Part shown: piece after piece, positions 1-8,553 of the stretch
Numbering within the stretch: position 1 is the first letter of the stretch
Layout: every line of letters begins with the position of its first letter
Origin: an uncultured Paenibacillaceae bacterium
GTDB taxonomy: Bacteria > Bacillota > Bacilli > Paenibacillales > DA-C8
Assembly: GCA_937957685.1 (NCBI GenBank)
Contig: CALGAO010000127.1
Span: 1-64,000 of the forward strand
Direction of reading: 5' to 3'
Length of the DNA stretch: 64,000 bases
Program-made: the position numbers and the translations under genes
The notes under the pieces: model-generated
The model's input: only the letters and a program-made list of their open reading frames with translations
Database searches by the model: none
What the model was told of the DNA's origin: nothing

Positions 1-76
1 CGAAGGGACTTTTTTGTTGTCCTGATGGCCGTAAGGAGCCGATTCGCCCAACTATGGGGATGAAGGCGCCGTCATA

Positions 77-105
77 TTGACGTGCGGCTGAAAATTCGCT
101 ATACT
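77..105 (+). promoter_or_regulatory. sigma-A promoter of ileS T-box transcript
   Basis: TTGACG (77-82) and TATACT (100-105) are separated by exactly 17 bp, a near-consensus housekeeping promoter. Transcription would start near 112, just ahead of the T-box leader. Confidence 0.75.
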
Positions 106-111
106 CCACAA

Positions 112-493
112 TAATACGATCATCATGATGATCATGAGCCAGCATAACCACCAAAGCGTTGACTGGGACAGTAGGCGATTCGGAATCAGCAGCAGCGAGT
201 CGGGGATGGTGGGAGCCCGATGCTGAGGAATGGCCGAAGATCACCCAGGAGCGGCTTCGCGAACGGCTGCGGCGGCCCGGCCGCATGAGCGGTTCAGTAG
301 CGAAGGACGGGCGATCCCGTTATCGATCACAGAGCGGCGCATCTGCTGTTGTCAGGCCCGCCTGGCGCCTCATCGGCCCATCCGGCCGTGGATGGGAGCC
401 GGGCAACGTTCACGGACTGGCAGCACCTGTGCGCAATCAGGGTGGTACCGCGAGTGAAGCTTCTCGTCCCTTGGAGGGATGAGAAGCTTTTTT
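112..493 (+). promoter_or_regulatory. T-box leader (isoleucine) upstream of ileS
   Basis: The leader carries the invariant T-box sequence AGGGTGGTACCGCG at 439-452. It is followed by an intrinsic terminator, with stem arms 457-470 and 476-489 and a T-run at 488-493. The long upstream stem I region contains a candidate AUC isoleucine specifier at 240-242. T-box leaders bind uncharged tRNA and switch from terminator to antiterminator, so ileS should be induced on isoleucine starvation. The exact stem I fold was not computed. Confidence 0.9.
457..493 (+). terminator. T-box intrinsic terminator
   Basis: 14-bp stem (457-470 with 476-489, one G-U pair) followed by a T-rich tail. It is the regulated terminator of the T-box leader and lies about 40 nt before the ileS start. 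Confidence 0.85.
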
Positions 494-530
494 ATTTCAT
501 GCCAAAGATCAGTTAGGAGTGTGTAAGAGC

Positions 531-3305
531 ATGGACTATGGCAAGACGCTGAACCTGCTGCAGACCGAGTTCCCGATGCGCGGCAATCTGCCGCAGGCGG
601 AACCGAAGATGCAGGCATGGTGGAAGGAAATCGACATCTACAGGAAGGTGCAGGAGCATCGCAAGGGCGGGCCGAAGTTCATCCTGCATGACGGACCTCC
701 ATACGCCAACGGAGATATCCATATCGGCCATGCGCTGAACAAGGTGCTGAAGGATATCATCGTCAGATACAAATCGATGCAGGGCTATGATGCGCCCTAT
801 GTGCCGGGTTGGGATACGCACGGGCTGCCGATCGAGCAGGCCATCGCCAACTCGGGCAAGGCGGACCGCAAGAAGATGAGCGTCAGCGAGTTCCGCGCCG
901 CCTGCAGAGAGTACGCGCTGCAATGGGTGGAGAAGCAGAAGGCCCAGTTCCAGCGCCTCGGCGTTCGCGGGGATTGGGAGAACCCGTATCTGACGCTGAC
1001 GCCGGCCTTCGAAGCGCAGCAGATCCGCCTGTTCGGCGAAATGGTGAAGAAGGGCTACATCTACAAGGGGCTGAAGGCCATCTACTGGTCTCCGTCCTCG
1101 GAGAGCGCGCTGGCCGAAGCCGAGATCGAGTACAAGGAGAAGACGTCTCCCTCGATCTATGTCGCCTTTGACGTGAGGGATGGCAAGGGCGTGCTGCCGG
1201 AGGATGCGGCGGTGGTCATCTGGACCACGACGCCATGGACGCTGCCGGCGAACCTGGCGATCAGCGTGCATCCGGAGTACGACTACGTGCTGGTGGAGGC
1301 GGATGGACGCAAGTTCGTCGTGGCCGCCGAGCTGCTGGAGAACGTCAGGCAGACGATCGGCTGGCAGCAGGTGAGCGAGCTCAAGCGGTTCAAGGGCGCG
1401 GAGCTGGAATATGTCGTGTGCAAGCATCCGTTCTATGACCGTGACTCGCTCGTGATCTGCGGCGAGCATGTGACGCTGGACGCCGGTACCGGATGCGTGC
1501 ATACCGCGCCGGGGCACGGCGAGGATGACTTCGCGATCGGTGCCAGGTATAGTCTCGACGTGCTCTGCCCGGTCGATGAGCAGGGCAACTTCACGAAGGA
1601 AGCGCCGGGCTTCGAGGGCATGTTCTACGACAAGGCGAACAAGGTGATCACGGAGAAGCTGGAGGCATCCGGCCATCTCCTGAAGCTGGGCTTCATCCAG
1701 CACCAGTATCCGCACGACTGGCGGACGAAGAAGCCGGTCATCTTCCGCGCGACGGAGCAATGGTTCGCTTCCGTTGACGGTTTCCGGCAGGCGATGCTGG
1801 ACGAGATCAAGAACCTGAACTGGACGCCGAAGTGGGGCGAGATTCGCCTGCACAACATGATCGCGGAGCGCGGCGACTGGTGCATCTCCCGCCAGCGCAC
1901 CTGGGGCGTGCCGATCCCGATCTTCTATTGCCGCGGCTGCGGCGAGCCGCTGGTCAATGACCAGACGATCGAGCATGTGGCGAAGATCTTCGAGCAGCAT
2001 GGCTCCGATGCCTGGTTCGAACGCGACGAGAAGGATCTGCTGCCGGACGGGACGGTGTGCGCGAAGTGCGGACACGGCGAGTTCCGCAAGGAGACCGACA
2101 TCATGGACGTCTGGTTCGACTCCGGCTCCACGCATGCCGGCGTGTTGAAGACCCGCGAGGAACTGGCCTGGCCGGCTGACATGTATCTGGAGGGCTCGGA
2201 CCAATACCGCGGCTGGTTCAACTCTTCGCTCATCACCTCGGTGGCTGTAAACGGCAAGGCTCCGTACAAGGGCATCCTCAGCCACGGCTTCACGCTTGAC
2301 GGGGAAGGCCGCAAGATGTCCAAATCGCTGGGCAACACCGTCGATCCGAACAAGGTGAGCGATACGCTCGGGGCGGATATCCTGCGCCTGTGGGTCAGCT
2401 CGGTCGATTACAAGGAAGACCATCGCATCTCCGATGCCATCCTGAAGCAGATCACCGAGGTTTACCGGAAGATCCGCAACACGCTGCGCTTCTTCCTGGG
2501 CAACCTCGACGGCTTCAGCATCGAGCGCGACCGCGTGGCTTACCAGGATATGAACGAGCTGGATCGCTTCGCCGTCATCCAGCTGAACCGGATGGTGGAC
2601 CGCGTCATCCAGGCCTATGAGTCGTACGATTTCCACATCGTGTATCAGGCGATCCATCACTTCTGCGCCGTGGAGATGAGCTCCTTCTATCTGGATATCA
2701 TCAAGGACCGCCTCTACGTCAGCGCGCCGAATGATCCGCAGCGCCGCGCCGCACAGACGGTCATCTATGATGCGCTGACGACGATCACGAAGCTGATCGC
2801 GCCGATCCTGCCGCATACGGCGGATGAGGTGTGGAAGTACATCCCGGATGTCGACCTGATCAGCGTGCAGCTGGCGGATATGCCGAAGATGGATCCATCC
2901 GTGTTCGACGCCGAGCTGGGGCGCAAGTGGGATCGCTTCCTGGATGTGCGCGAGGAGGTGTTCAAGGCGCTCGAGATCGCCCGCAAGGAGAAGGTCATCG
3001 GCAACTCGCTCGGCGCGAAGGTGGAGATCTATCCGCTCGCGCAGGAGACAGCGGAGCTGCTGGCGAAGTTCGACCGCCTGGATACGCTGTTCATCGTCTC
3101 GCAGGTGCAGGTGCATGACGCATCGGCGACGCCGCCGGAGGACGCTTTCCGCGACAGCCTGGTGGCCGTCAAGGTCAGTGTGGCTGATGGGGAGAAATGC
3201 GAGCGATGCTGGATCGTCACACCGGAGGTGGGCAAGCACGAGCACGCTGACCATCCGACCCTGTGCCCGCGCTGCGCAGACGTTGTGGTGAAGCATTTCT
3301 CCTGA
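531..3305 (+). CDS. ileS: isoleucine--tRNA ligase
   Basis: Charges tRNA-Ile with isoleucine in the cytoplasm and edits misactivated valine. The protein is 924 residues, normal for a bacterial class Ia IleS. Visible landmarks are the HIGH signature in PYANGDIHIGHALNK (about residues 57-71), KMSKS near residues 595-600, and a C-terminal zinc motif (CERCW ... CPRCAD) around residues 890-920. The start at ATG 531 is preferred because AGGAG lies at 515-519; an in-frame GTG at 519 overlaps that ribosome-binding site. The gene is monocistronic, controlled by the T-box leader in front and closed by a strong hairpin. Confidence 0.97.
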   Translation: MDYGKTLNLLQTEFPMRGNLPQAEPKMQAWWKEIDIYRKVQEHRKGGPKFILHDGPPYANGDIHIGHALNKVLKDIIVRYKSMQGYDAPYVPGWDTHGLPIEQAIANSGKADRKKMSVSEFRAACREYALQWVEKQKAQFQRLGVRGDWENPYLTLTPAFEAQQIRLFGEMVKKGYIYKGLKAIYWSPSSESALAEAEIEYKEKTSPSIYVAFDVRDGKGVLPEDAAVVIWTTTPWTLPANLAISVHPEYDYVLVEADGRKFVVAAELLENVRQTIGWQQVSELKRFKGAELEYVVCKHPFYDRDSLVICGEHVTLDAGTGCVHTAPGHGEDDFAIGARYSLDVLCPVDEQGNFTKEAPGFEGMFYDKANKVITEKLEASGHLLKLGFIQHQYPHDWRTKKPVIFRATEQWFASVDGFRQAMLDEIKNLNWTPKWGEIRLHNMIAERGDWCISRQRTWGVPIPIFYCRGCGEPLVNDQTIEHVAKIFEQHGSDAWFERDEKDLLPDGTVCAKCGHGEFRKETDIMDVWFDSGSTHAGVLKTREELAWPADMYLEGSDQYRGWFNSSLITSVAVNGKAPYKGILSHGFTLDGEGRKMSKSLGNTVDPNKVSDTLGADILRLWVSSVDYKEDHRISDAILKQITEVYRKIRNTLRFFLGNLDGFSIERDRVAYQDMNELDRFAVIQLNRMVDRVIQAYESYDFHIVYQAIHHFCAVEMSSFYLDIIKDRLYVSAPNDPQRRAAQTVIYDALTTITKLIAPILPHTADEVWKYIPDVDLISVQLADMPKMDPSVFDAELGRKWDRFLDVREEVFKALEIARKEKVIGNSLGAKVEIYPLAQETAELLAKFDRLDTLFIVSQVQVHDASATPPEDAFRDSLVAVKVSVADGEKCERCWIVTPEVGKHEHADHPTLCPRCADVVVKHFS

Positions 3306-3336
3306 GATGGCGCTGCAGGCAACCTGACAGGATTCG

Positions 3337-3393
3337 AAACAGCAAGCTTTTTCGTTCGGGACTCTCTCTGGTCCTGAATGAAAAAGCTTGTTT
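3337..3393 (+). terminator. terminator hairpin after ileS
   Basis: Long inverted repeat: 3337-3362 pairs with 3371-3393 (AAGCTTTTTC against GAAAAAGCTT, with G-U pairs). The run of T lies inside the arm, so it could work in both directions. Confidence 0.7.
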
Positions 3394-3444
3394 CATTCCA
3401 TGCTTATAATGAGGTTGTGTTTCAACCGCTGATGGTCATGAGGC

Positions 3445-3867
3445 ATGATGCATGACGATGAAATGCAGGATCAGGGAGGCTGGGAACAGGTGACGGAAGC
3501 CGGGAAGCAGGCGAAGGCAGGCATGACAGAAGCCGCGAAGCGGGCGGACTCAGGCGAGTCGGAAGCTCGCCCGGACGAGCCGGGATACATACAGAAGCAG
3601 CTTGAGGCGCTGATCAGTGGCCTGAAATACAAGGAGATCGCCGAATACGTACAGCTCATGAACCGCCCTGCCAAGCTGATCTGGAACAACCTGCTGTCCG
3701 GCATCGCGCGCGGCGTCGGCATCGCCCTCGGCTTCACCGTGTTCCTCGTCACTTCGTTGTATGTGCTGCGCGCTCTCGGGGCGCTGAACCTGCCGATCGT
3801 GGGGGACTACATTGCGGATATCGTCAAGATCGTGCAAGCCCAGCTGGAAGGGCGGGCCATCCGATGA
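3445..3867 (+). CDS. DUF5665-like small membrane protein
   Basis: 140 residues. The N-terminal 45 residues are charged and low-complexity (E, K, A and D rich). A more conserved-looking segment follows (KYKEIAEYVQLMNRPAKLIW), then one clear transmembrane helix around residues 93-115. This layout resembles the DUF5665 family often found near ileS or divIVA in Bacilli; no function is established. ATG 3445 and ATG 3448 are adjacent, and the ribosome-binding site is weak at either. It stands between the ileS terminator and the convergent yteA gene, probably as a single gene. Confidence 0.7.
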   Translation: MMHDDEMQDQGGWEQVTEAGKQAKAGMTEAAKRADSGESEARPDEPGYIQKQLEALISGLKYKEIAEYVQLMNRPAKLIWNNLLSGIARGVGIALGFTVFLVTSLYVLRALGALNLPIVGDYIADIVKIVQAQLEGRAIR

Positions 3868-3950
3868 GGAGGTCACGAACAGCCAGCTCAACTCATACAC
3901 GCCAGGGGAACGGGGGCAAGGTCCGGCGAAGACCTTGTCGAGCGTTCATC

Positions 3951-4709
3951 TCAGGTAGCGAGGTCTTCTCCGTCGGCGTCGGCTTCATCCAGCTCGTCTG
4001 GCGTCAGCACCTCGAGGCTTCTGTCTCCCTCGTTGTTGCGGATATAGCGATAATATTCCTCATTGCGGACGATGGACACCTTGTCTCCATACAGGTCGGA
4101 AGCGAGGAAGCTCTCGATCGGCTCGACGTATCCTTCCCGCTCGTCTTCCTCCGTATATCCTTCCTCATAATCCTCGATCCGATGGTCCTCGGCGAGCGCG
4201 GGACTGTCGGAGTTGCCCCAGGAGGACACGATCTGCCAGGCGTCCTCGCCATCGAACCCGGTCTGGTCATTCCCGTCCAGACTCGTGCGGCCGAAGGGCG
4301 GATGCAGGAATGCCTCTTCCGCAGGCCTGCGCTGCGACACATGCTCTTCGGCATGCTTCAGGCAGTACGGAGTGGAAGGGATCGCCTTGAGCCGCTCGTA
4401 GGGGATATCCCGACCGCAGATGGCGCATGTACCGTATGTTCCGTTCTCCATGCTCTCGAGCGCCAGCAACACCTCTTCGAGGAGATGCTCCCTGTTCTCC
4501 TGGAGGGCGATATCCTTGCCTCGCTCATAGATTTCGGTCGCACCATCCGCCGGGTGGTTGTCATTGGTCGACAGCTCGCCTGTCGCATCGCGCATGGACT
4601 CGGCAAGGCCCAACCCGTCATTCTGCTCGAACCACCTCTCAAGCTCCTGCTTCTGCGCAAGCAGCCGCTGTTTCAGATCCTCCAGTTCATATCGCTTCAG
4701 ATGGTTCAT
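3951..4709 (-). CDS. yteA: YteA-family TraR/DksA zinc-finger protein
   Basis: 252 residues from the preferred start. A helical N-terminal half (residues 1-80, coiled-coil-like) precedes a DksA-type zinc finger near residues 85-115 with C-x2-C, then C-x2-H (CAICG ... YCLKH), so the fourth ligand is His rather than Cys. The C-terminal half is acidic. The organisation matches the YteA regulatory family of endospore-formers, related to DksA, which acts through RNA polymerase; the role here is inferred. GGGAG before the tandem ATGs favours 4709 (or 4712) over the upstream in-frame ATG at 4733. Convergent with the DUF5665 gene and divergent from lspA. Confidence 0.85.
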   Translation of the reverse strand: MNHLKRYELEDLKQRLLAQKQELERWFEQNDGLGLAESMRDATGELSTNDNHPADGATEIYERGKDIALQENREHLLEEVLLALESMENGTYGTCAICGRDIPYERLKAIPSTPYCLKHAEEHVSQRRPAEEAFLHPPFGRTSLDGNDQTGFDGEDAWQIVSSWGNSDSPALAEDHRIEDYEEGYTEEDEREGYVEPIESFLASDLYGDKVSIVRNEEYYRYIRNNEGDRSLEVLTPDELDEADADGEDLAT

Positions 4710-4796
4710 CATCTCACTCCCTTCGCATTGCACTCATAGGTTGCGCGGCGGAACGTCCTTTGTTGCAAGGTAATTCCTTGAACGCAAGGCCGGGAA

Positions 4797-4826
4797 TGGA
4801 CATCGATTTGAACGCTGTGTTACAAT
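4797..4826 (+). promoter_or_regulatory. candidate promoter of lspA-rluD
   Basis: TGGACA (4797-4802), an 18-bp spacer, then TACAAT (4821-4826). It places transcription start near 4833. That argues against translation starting at ATG 4837 and for the TTG codons downstream of the GAGGAGGAG ribosome-binding site. Confidence 0.5.
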
Positions 4827-4872
4827 TGTTGGCGTAATGCAGATCCAGCCAGATGAGGAGGAGAAGTTGTTG

Positions 4873-5373
4873 TTGTATTTTTTGGCAGCTGCCATCGTGA
4901 TCGCGCTTGACCAGGCATCCAAATGGGCGGTTGTTCATTATATGGAGCTTGATCAATCGATATCGGTCGTCGGTGAATTCTTTACGATCTACTCTCATCG
5001 CAATCGCGGAGCTGCCTTTGGCATCCTGCAGGATCAGCGCTGGTTCTTCATCATCATCACGCTGGTGGTCATCGCCGGCATCATCTGGTTCATGGTCCGG
5101 ACGATCCGCAGCGGCAAGCGTCAGGCCTTGTTCATGTCGGGGCTGGCCCTGCTCCTCGGTGGAGCGATCGGCAACTTCATCGATCGTCTGGCGACGGGTG
5201 AGGTCGTGGACTTTCTGAAATTTCACTTTGAGTTCACCCTGTTCGGGCTCGACGTCGATTATACCTATCCGATCTTCAACATCGCGGATATGGGTGTCGT
5301 CATCGGAGCGGGTATCCTGATCCTCGATGCGCTGCTCGGCAGCCGCCATGGCAAGAAGGAGATCACGGCATGA
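4873..5373 (+). CDS. lspA: lipoprotein signal peptidase (signal peptidase II)
   Basis: Membrane aspartyl protease that removes lipoprotein signal peptides at the lipobox cysteine. About 166 residues with four hydrophobic segments. Family motifs are NRGAAFGIL, GNFIDRLATGEVVDF and FNIADMGVVIG; the Asp residues of VVDF and NIAD are the expected catalytic pair. GAGGAGGAG at 4855-4863 fits a TTG start at 4870 or 4873; an in-frame ATG at 4837 lies upstream of that site and almost on the predicted transcript start. It is followed 16 nt later by rluD, and will process the many lipoproteins encoded in this window. Confidence 0.93.
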   Translation: MYFLAAAIVIALDQASKWAVVHYMELDQSISVVGEFFTIYSHRNRGAAFGILQDQRWFFIIITLVVIAGIIWFMVRTIRSGKRQALFMSGLALLLGGAIGNFIDRLATGEVVDFLKFHFEFTLFGLDVDYTYPIFNIADMGVVIGAGILILDALLGSRHGKKEITA

Positions 5374-5389
5374 AGGCAGGGGATAAGGC

Positions 5390-6343
5390 ATGACAGACAT
5401 CCACAAGGCCCAGCCTGATACGGAAGATCAGTTGATCTGGCGCGTGGCCGACGAAGATGCGGGGGAACGCATCGACAAGCTGGTCGCCGATTCGATCGAC
5501 GACGTATCCCGGACGACGGTGCAGCAATGGATCAGGGATGGTCTGGTCACGGTCAACGGCAAGACGGTGAAACCGAACTACAAGGCGGCATCCGGCGACG
5601 AGGTCGCCGTGAACATACCGGAGCCGGAGGAGTATGACGTGGAGCCGGAGGATATCCCGCTGGATATCGTCTATGAGGATCCGGACATGATCGTCATCAA
5701 CAAGCCTCGCGGCATGGTCGTGCATCCGGCGCCCGGCCATTATTCCGGAACCCTGGTGAACGCGCTGCTGTACCACTGCAAGGATCTGTCCGGCATTAAC
5801 GGGGTCATGCGGCCCGGCATCGTGCACCGCATCGACAAGGATACGTCCGGTCTCCTGATGGCGGCCAAGAATGACCGCGCGCACGCGTCGCTCTCCGCGC
5901 AGCTCAAGGAGCATTCGATCACCCGCAAATATCTGGCCGTGGTGCATGGCCGCGTCGAGCATCTGCAAGGCACGGTGGATGCGCCGATCGGCAGGGATCC
6001 GAAGGACCGCAAGATGTTCACGGTGACGGATCGCAACAGCAAGCACGCGGTGACGCATTTTGCGGTGCTTGAGCATATCGGCAGTTTCACCTTGCTGGAG
6101 CTGGCGCTGGAGACCGGGCGCACGCACCAGATTCGCGTACATATGAAGTTTATCGGACATCCGCTCGTCGGCGACCCGCTGTACGGCCGGGAGAAGGACA
6201 GGTCGCGCTTCATCGACGGACAGGCTCTGCATGCCGCCGTGCTCGGCTTCGTCCATCCGTCCAGCGGCGAATATCTGGAATTTGCGGCGCCGCTTCCGGA
6301 GGATATGCAGGCGCTGCTGACCCGCCTCAGGGCGATGGCATGA
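5390..6343 (+). CDS. rluD: RluA/RluD-family 23S rRNA pseudouridine synthase
   Basis: 317 residues. An N-terminal S4-type RNA-binding region (residues 15-75, DDVSRTTVQQWIRDGLVTVNG) is followed by the RluA-type catalytic domain. The HRIDKDTSGL motif holds the catalytic Asp near residue 149, and TGRTHQIRVH near residues 243-252 is also family-typical. Pairing with lspA is the standard Firmicute arrangement. By homology it modifies uridines in the large rRNA; the exact target among RluD-type sites cannot be read from sequence alone. Confidence 0.9.
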   Translation: MTDIHKAQPDTEDQLIWRVADEDAGERIDKLVADSIDDVSRTTVQQWIRDGLVTVNGKTVKPNYKAASGDEVAVNIPEPEEYDVEPEDIPLDIVYEDPDMIVINKPRGMVVHPAPGHYSGTLVNALLYHCKDLSGINGVMRPGIVHRIDKDTSGLLMAAKNDRAHASLSAQLKEHSITRKYLAVVHGRVEHLQGTVDAPIGRDPKDRKMFTVTDRNSKHAVTHFAVLEHIGSFTLLELALETGRTHQIRVHMKFIGHPLVGDPLYGREKDRSRFIDGQALHAAVLGFVHPSSGEYLEFAAPLPEDMQALLTRLRAMA

Positions 6344-6494
6344 GGCTCACGGTCTGCCGGCCGGCGTGACTTGCGCCCTGGATCGAACTGATCCCTCCTG
6401 CGTTGACCTCTTGTGACTGGGATGGCCATGAGCACGTTTCATCAGGATGATGAATCCTTGCCCATATTATGAACATGATAGGAGAGAATATCGC

Positions 6495-7220
6495 ATGTCC
6501 AACATGGAACAAACGATGGAAGTCATCAATTTTATCAAGAACAGCAAGAAAACAACTCCGGTGAAAGTATATTATAAAGGTAAGCTGGCTGACGTGTCGG
6601 GCAAGCCGAGCATCAAGGTGTTCGACCATGCCGACGGCGGCGTGATCTTCGGCGATTGGGCGGAGGTCAGCGCGCTGCTTGAGGAGAGCAAGTCGTCGAT
6701 CCAGGACTATGTGGTGGAGAATGACCGCCGCAATTCCGGCGTGCCGCTTCTCGACCTCAAGAACATCAACGCCCGCATCGAGCCGGGCGCCATCATCCGG
6801 GACAAGGTGACGATTGAGGACAACGTGGTCATCATGATGGGCGCCGTGATCAACATCGGTTGCCATATCGGGGCGGGCACGATGATCGACATGAACACGA
6901 CCCTTGGGGGCCGCGTGCAGGTCGGCAAGATGTGCCACATCGGCGCAGGGGCCGTTCTCGCGGGCGTCATCGAGCCTCCTTCAGCGCAGCCGGTCGTCAT
7001 CGAGGACAATGTGGTGATCGGCGCCAATGCCGTCATCCTGGAAGGCGTGCGCGTCGGACAGGGCGCGGTCATCGCGGCCGGGGCCGTCGTCATCGAGGAC
7101 GTGCCGCCGAATGCGGTCGTCGCCGGAGTGCCGGCCAAGGTCATCAAGATGGTGGATGAGAAGACCAAATCGAAGACAGTGATCGTTGAGGGCCTTCGCG
7201 ATCTGGGCAACAGCCAATAA
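6495..7220 (+). CDS. dapH: tetrahydrodipicolinate N-acetyltransferase
   Basis: 241 residues. It acetylates 2,3,4,5-tetrahydrodipicolinate with acetyl-CoA, the committing step of the acetylase branch to diaminopimelate and lysine. The C-terminal two-thirds show left-handed beta-helix hexapeptide repeats (IEPGAIIRDKVTIEDNVVIM and successive I/V-G-x4 turns), and the N-terminal helix-rich part is typical of DapH. ATG 6495 has GGAGA about 9 nt upstream; an in-frame ATG at 6447 lacks this. dapL follows after 39 nt, so the two are probably cotranscribed. Confidence 0.95.
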   Translation: MSNMEQTMEVINFIKNSKKTTPVKVYYKGKLADVSGKPSIKVFDHADGGVIFGDWAEVSALLEESKSSIQDYVVENDRRNSGVPLLDLKNINARIEPGAIIRDKVTIEDNVVIMMGAVINIGCHIGAGTMIDMNTTLGGRVQVGKMCHIGAGAVLAGVIEPPSAQPVVIEDNVVIGANAVILEGVRVGQGAVIAAGAVVIEDVPPNAVVAGVPAKVIKMVDEKTKSKTVIVEGLRDLGNSQ

Positions 7221-7259
7221 ACGCATGACGAGCCTGTCATGTTGAAAGGAGCATGCGTC

Positions 7260-8405
7260 ATGAGCAAGTTTGCGGACATTCGCAAGGAGCTTCACCGGAT
7301 CCCCGAGCCGGGATTCCAGGAGTTTAAGACACAGGCGCTGCTGCTTGATTACCTGAGCAGCCTGCCGCAGGAGCGGCTGGAGATCAGGACGTGGCGCACC
7401 GGCATTCTGGCCAGGATCAAGGGCACGGCAGGCAAGCGGCGCATCGCCTATCGCACGGACATCGACGGGCTGCCGATCGAGGAGGAGACGTCGTATGAGT
7501 TCCGCTCCTTGCATCCGGGTTACATGCACGCTTGCGGCCATGACATGCACATGTCGATCGCGCTGGGCATCGTGACGCACTTCGTCCTGCATCCGATCGA
7601 GGACGATGTGATCGTCATCTTCCAGCCGGCGGAGGAAGGACCCGGCGGCGCAGAGCCGATGATGCGAAGCGAGGAATATCAGGCCTGGAAGCCGGACCTC
7701 ATCCTGGCGCTGCACATCGCGCCGGAATACAAGGTCGGACAGCTGGCGACGAAGCCGGGCATCCTGTTCGCCAACACGTCCGAGCTGTTCATCGATCTGA
7801 AGGGGAAGGGCGGGCACGCCGCCTACCCGCATCAGGCGAATGACATGATCGTCGCCGCATCGCAGCTGGTGCTGCAGCTGCAGACGATCATCTCGCGCAA
7901 TGTGAATCCGCTCGACTCCGCCGTCATCACGATCGGCAGGATCGACGGGGGCGTAAGGCAGAACGTGATCGCCGAGCGGGTGCGCCTGGAGGGCACGATC
8001 CGCACCCTGTCCGAGGCGTCGATGGATGCGGTGAAGTCCAGGATCGAGGCGATCCTGCGCGGCATCGAGGCGGGCTATGGCTGCGAGGCCGCGGTCGATT
8101 ACGGCGCGATCTACCATCAGGTCTACAATCACGAGGACCTGACCGCCGAGTTCATGCGATGGATGCGAGGCGAGCAGCTGGATGCGCCCCCCGGTGAGCG
8201 GATGGAGCTGATCGAATGCAGCGAATCGATGACCGGCGAGGACTTCGGCTATTTCCTGAAGGAGACACCGGGCTTCATGTTCTGGCTGGGCGTGGATTCG
8301 CCGTACGGGCTGCATCACTCGAAGCTCGAGCCGAAGGAAGAGGCGATCGACCTGGCGATCAGCGTCGTGACCCGCTACATCACCTGGAAGTCGCAGCAGG
8401 GATGA
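7260..8405 (+). CDS. dapL: N-acetyldiaminopimelate deacetylase
   Basis: 381 residues, M20-family metallopeptidase fold. It removes the acetyl group from N-acetyl-LL-diaminopimelate, a late step of the acetylase lysine/cell-wall pathway started by the adjacent dapH. Metal-site residues appear in HACGHDMHMS (about residues 89-98) and QPAEEGPGG; SMTGEDFGYF is also typical. A well-spaced AAGGAG before ATG 7260 outweighs the in-frame ATG at 7239. A general amidohydrolase is the only alternative, and the dapH neighbour makes it unlikely. Confidence 0.93.
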   Translation: MSKFADIRKELHRIPEPGFQEFKTQALLLDYLSSLPQERLEIRTWRTGILARIKGTAGKRRIAYRTDIDGLPIEEETSYEFRSLHPGYMHACGHDMHMSIALGIVTHFVLHPIEDDVIVIFQPAEEGPGGAEPMMRSEEYQAWKPDLILALHIAPEYKVGQLATKPGILFANTSELFIDLKGKGGHAAYPHQANDMIVAASQLVLQLQTIISRNVNPLDSAVITIGRIDGGVRQNVIAERVRLEGTIRTLSEASMDAVKSRIEAILRGIEAGYGCEAAVDYGAIYHQVYNHEDLTAEFMRWMRGEQLDAPPGERMELIECSESMTGEDFGYFLKETPGFMFWLGVDSPYGLHHSKLEPKEEAIDLAISVVTRYITWKSQQG

Positions 8406-8468
8406 GGCGAAGGATCGCCGCAGTGGATCAACGATACAGAGGATCATCAACGTTATGTGTTCGCAGGG

Positions 8469-8511
8469 AAGGTTGGGGTGGAAACGGGTATGTTTTCGTC
8501 CCAGCCTTTTT
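8469..8511 (+). terminator. terminator between dapL and patA
   Basis: AAGGTTGGG (8469-8477) pairs with CCCAGCCTT (8500-8508), with one G-U pair, and is followed by a short T-run. Additional pairing inside the loop (GGAAAC with GTTTTC) lengthens the stem. Confidence 0.6.
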
Positions 8512-8553
8512 GCTCACCCATCTTCTACCTGATCATGGACGGTGTTAAGCGAT

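Noticed and set aside
1..22. T-run at the extreme left edge as an upstream terminator
   Set aside because: Only a T-tract is visible; any stem would lie outside the window, so it cannot be supported.
513..3296. 927-codon open frame on the minus strand opposite ileS
   Set aside because: Shadow of a GC-rich gene: composition is Arg/His/Leu-rich with no motif, and the plus strand is unmistakably ileS. The same applies to the long minus frames opposite carB (13917-17045) and the ABC permease (21010-24684).
3917..3937. Short hairpin between the convergent DUF5665 and yteA genes as terminator
   Set aside because: A 7-bp stem (CAAGGTC/GACCTTG) without a T-run on either strand is too weak to call.
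6403..6470. Promoter for dapH
   Set aside because: TTGACC (6403) and TATTAT (6465) are each promoter-like but cannot be paired with acceptable spacing.
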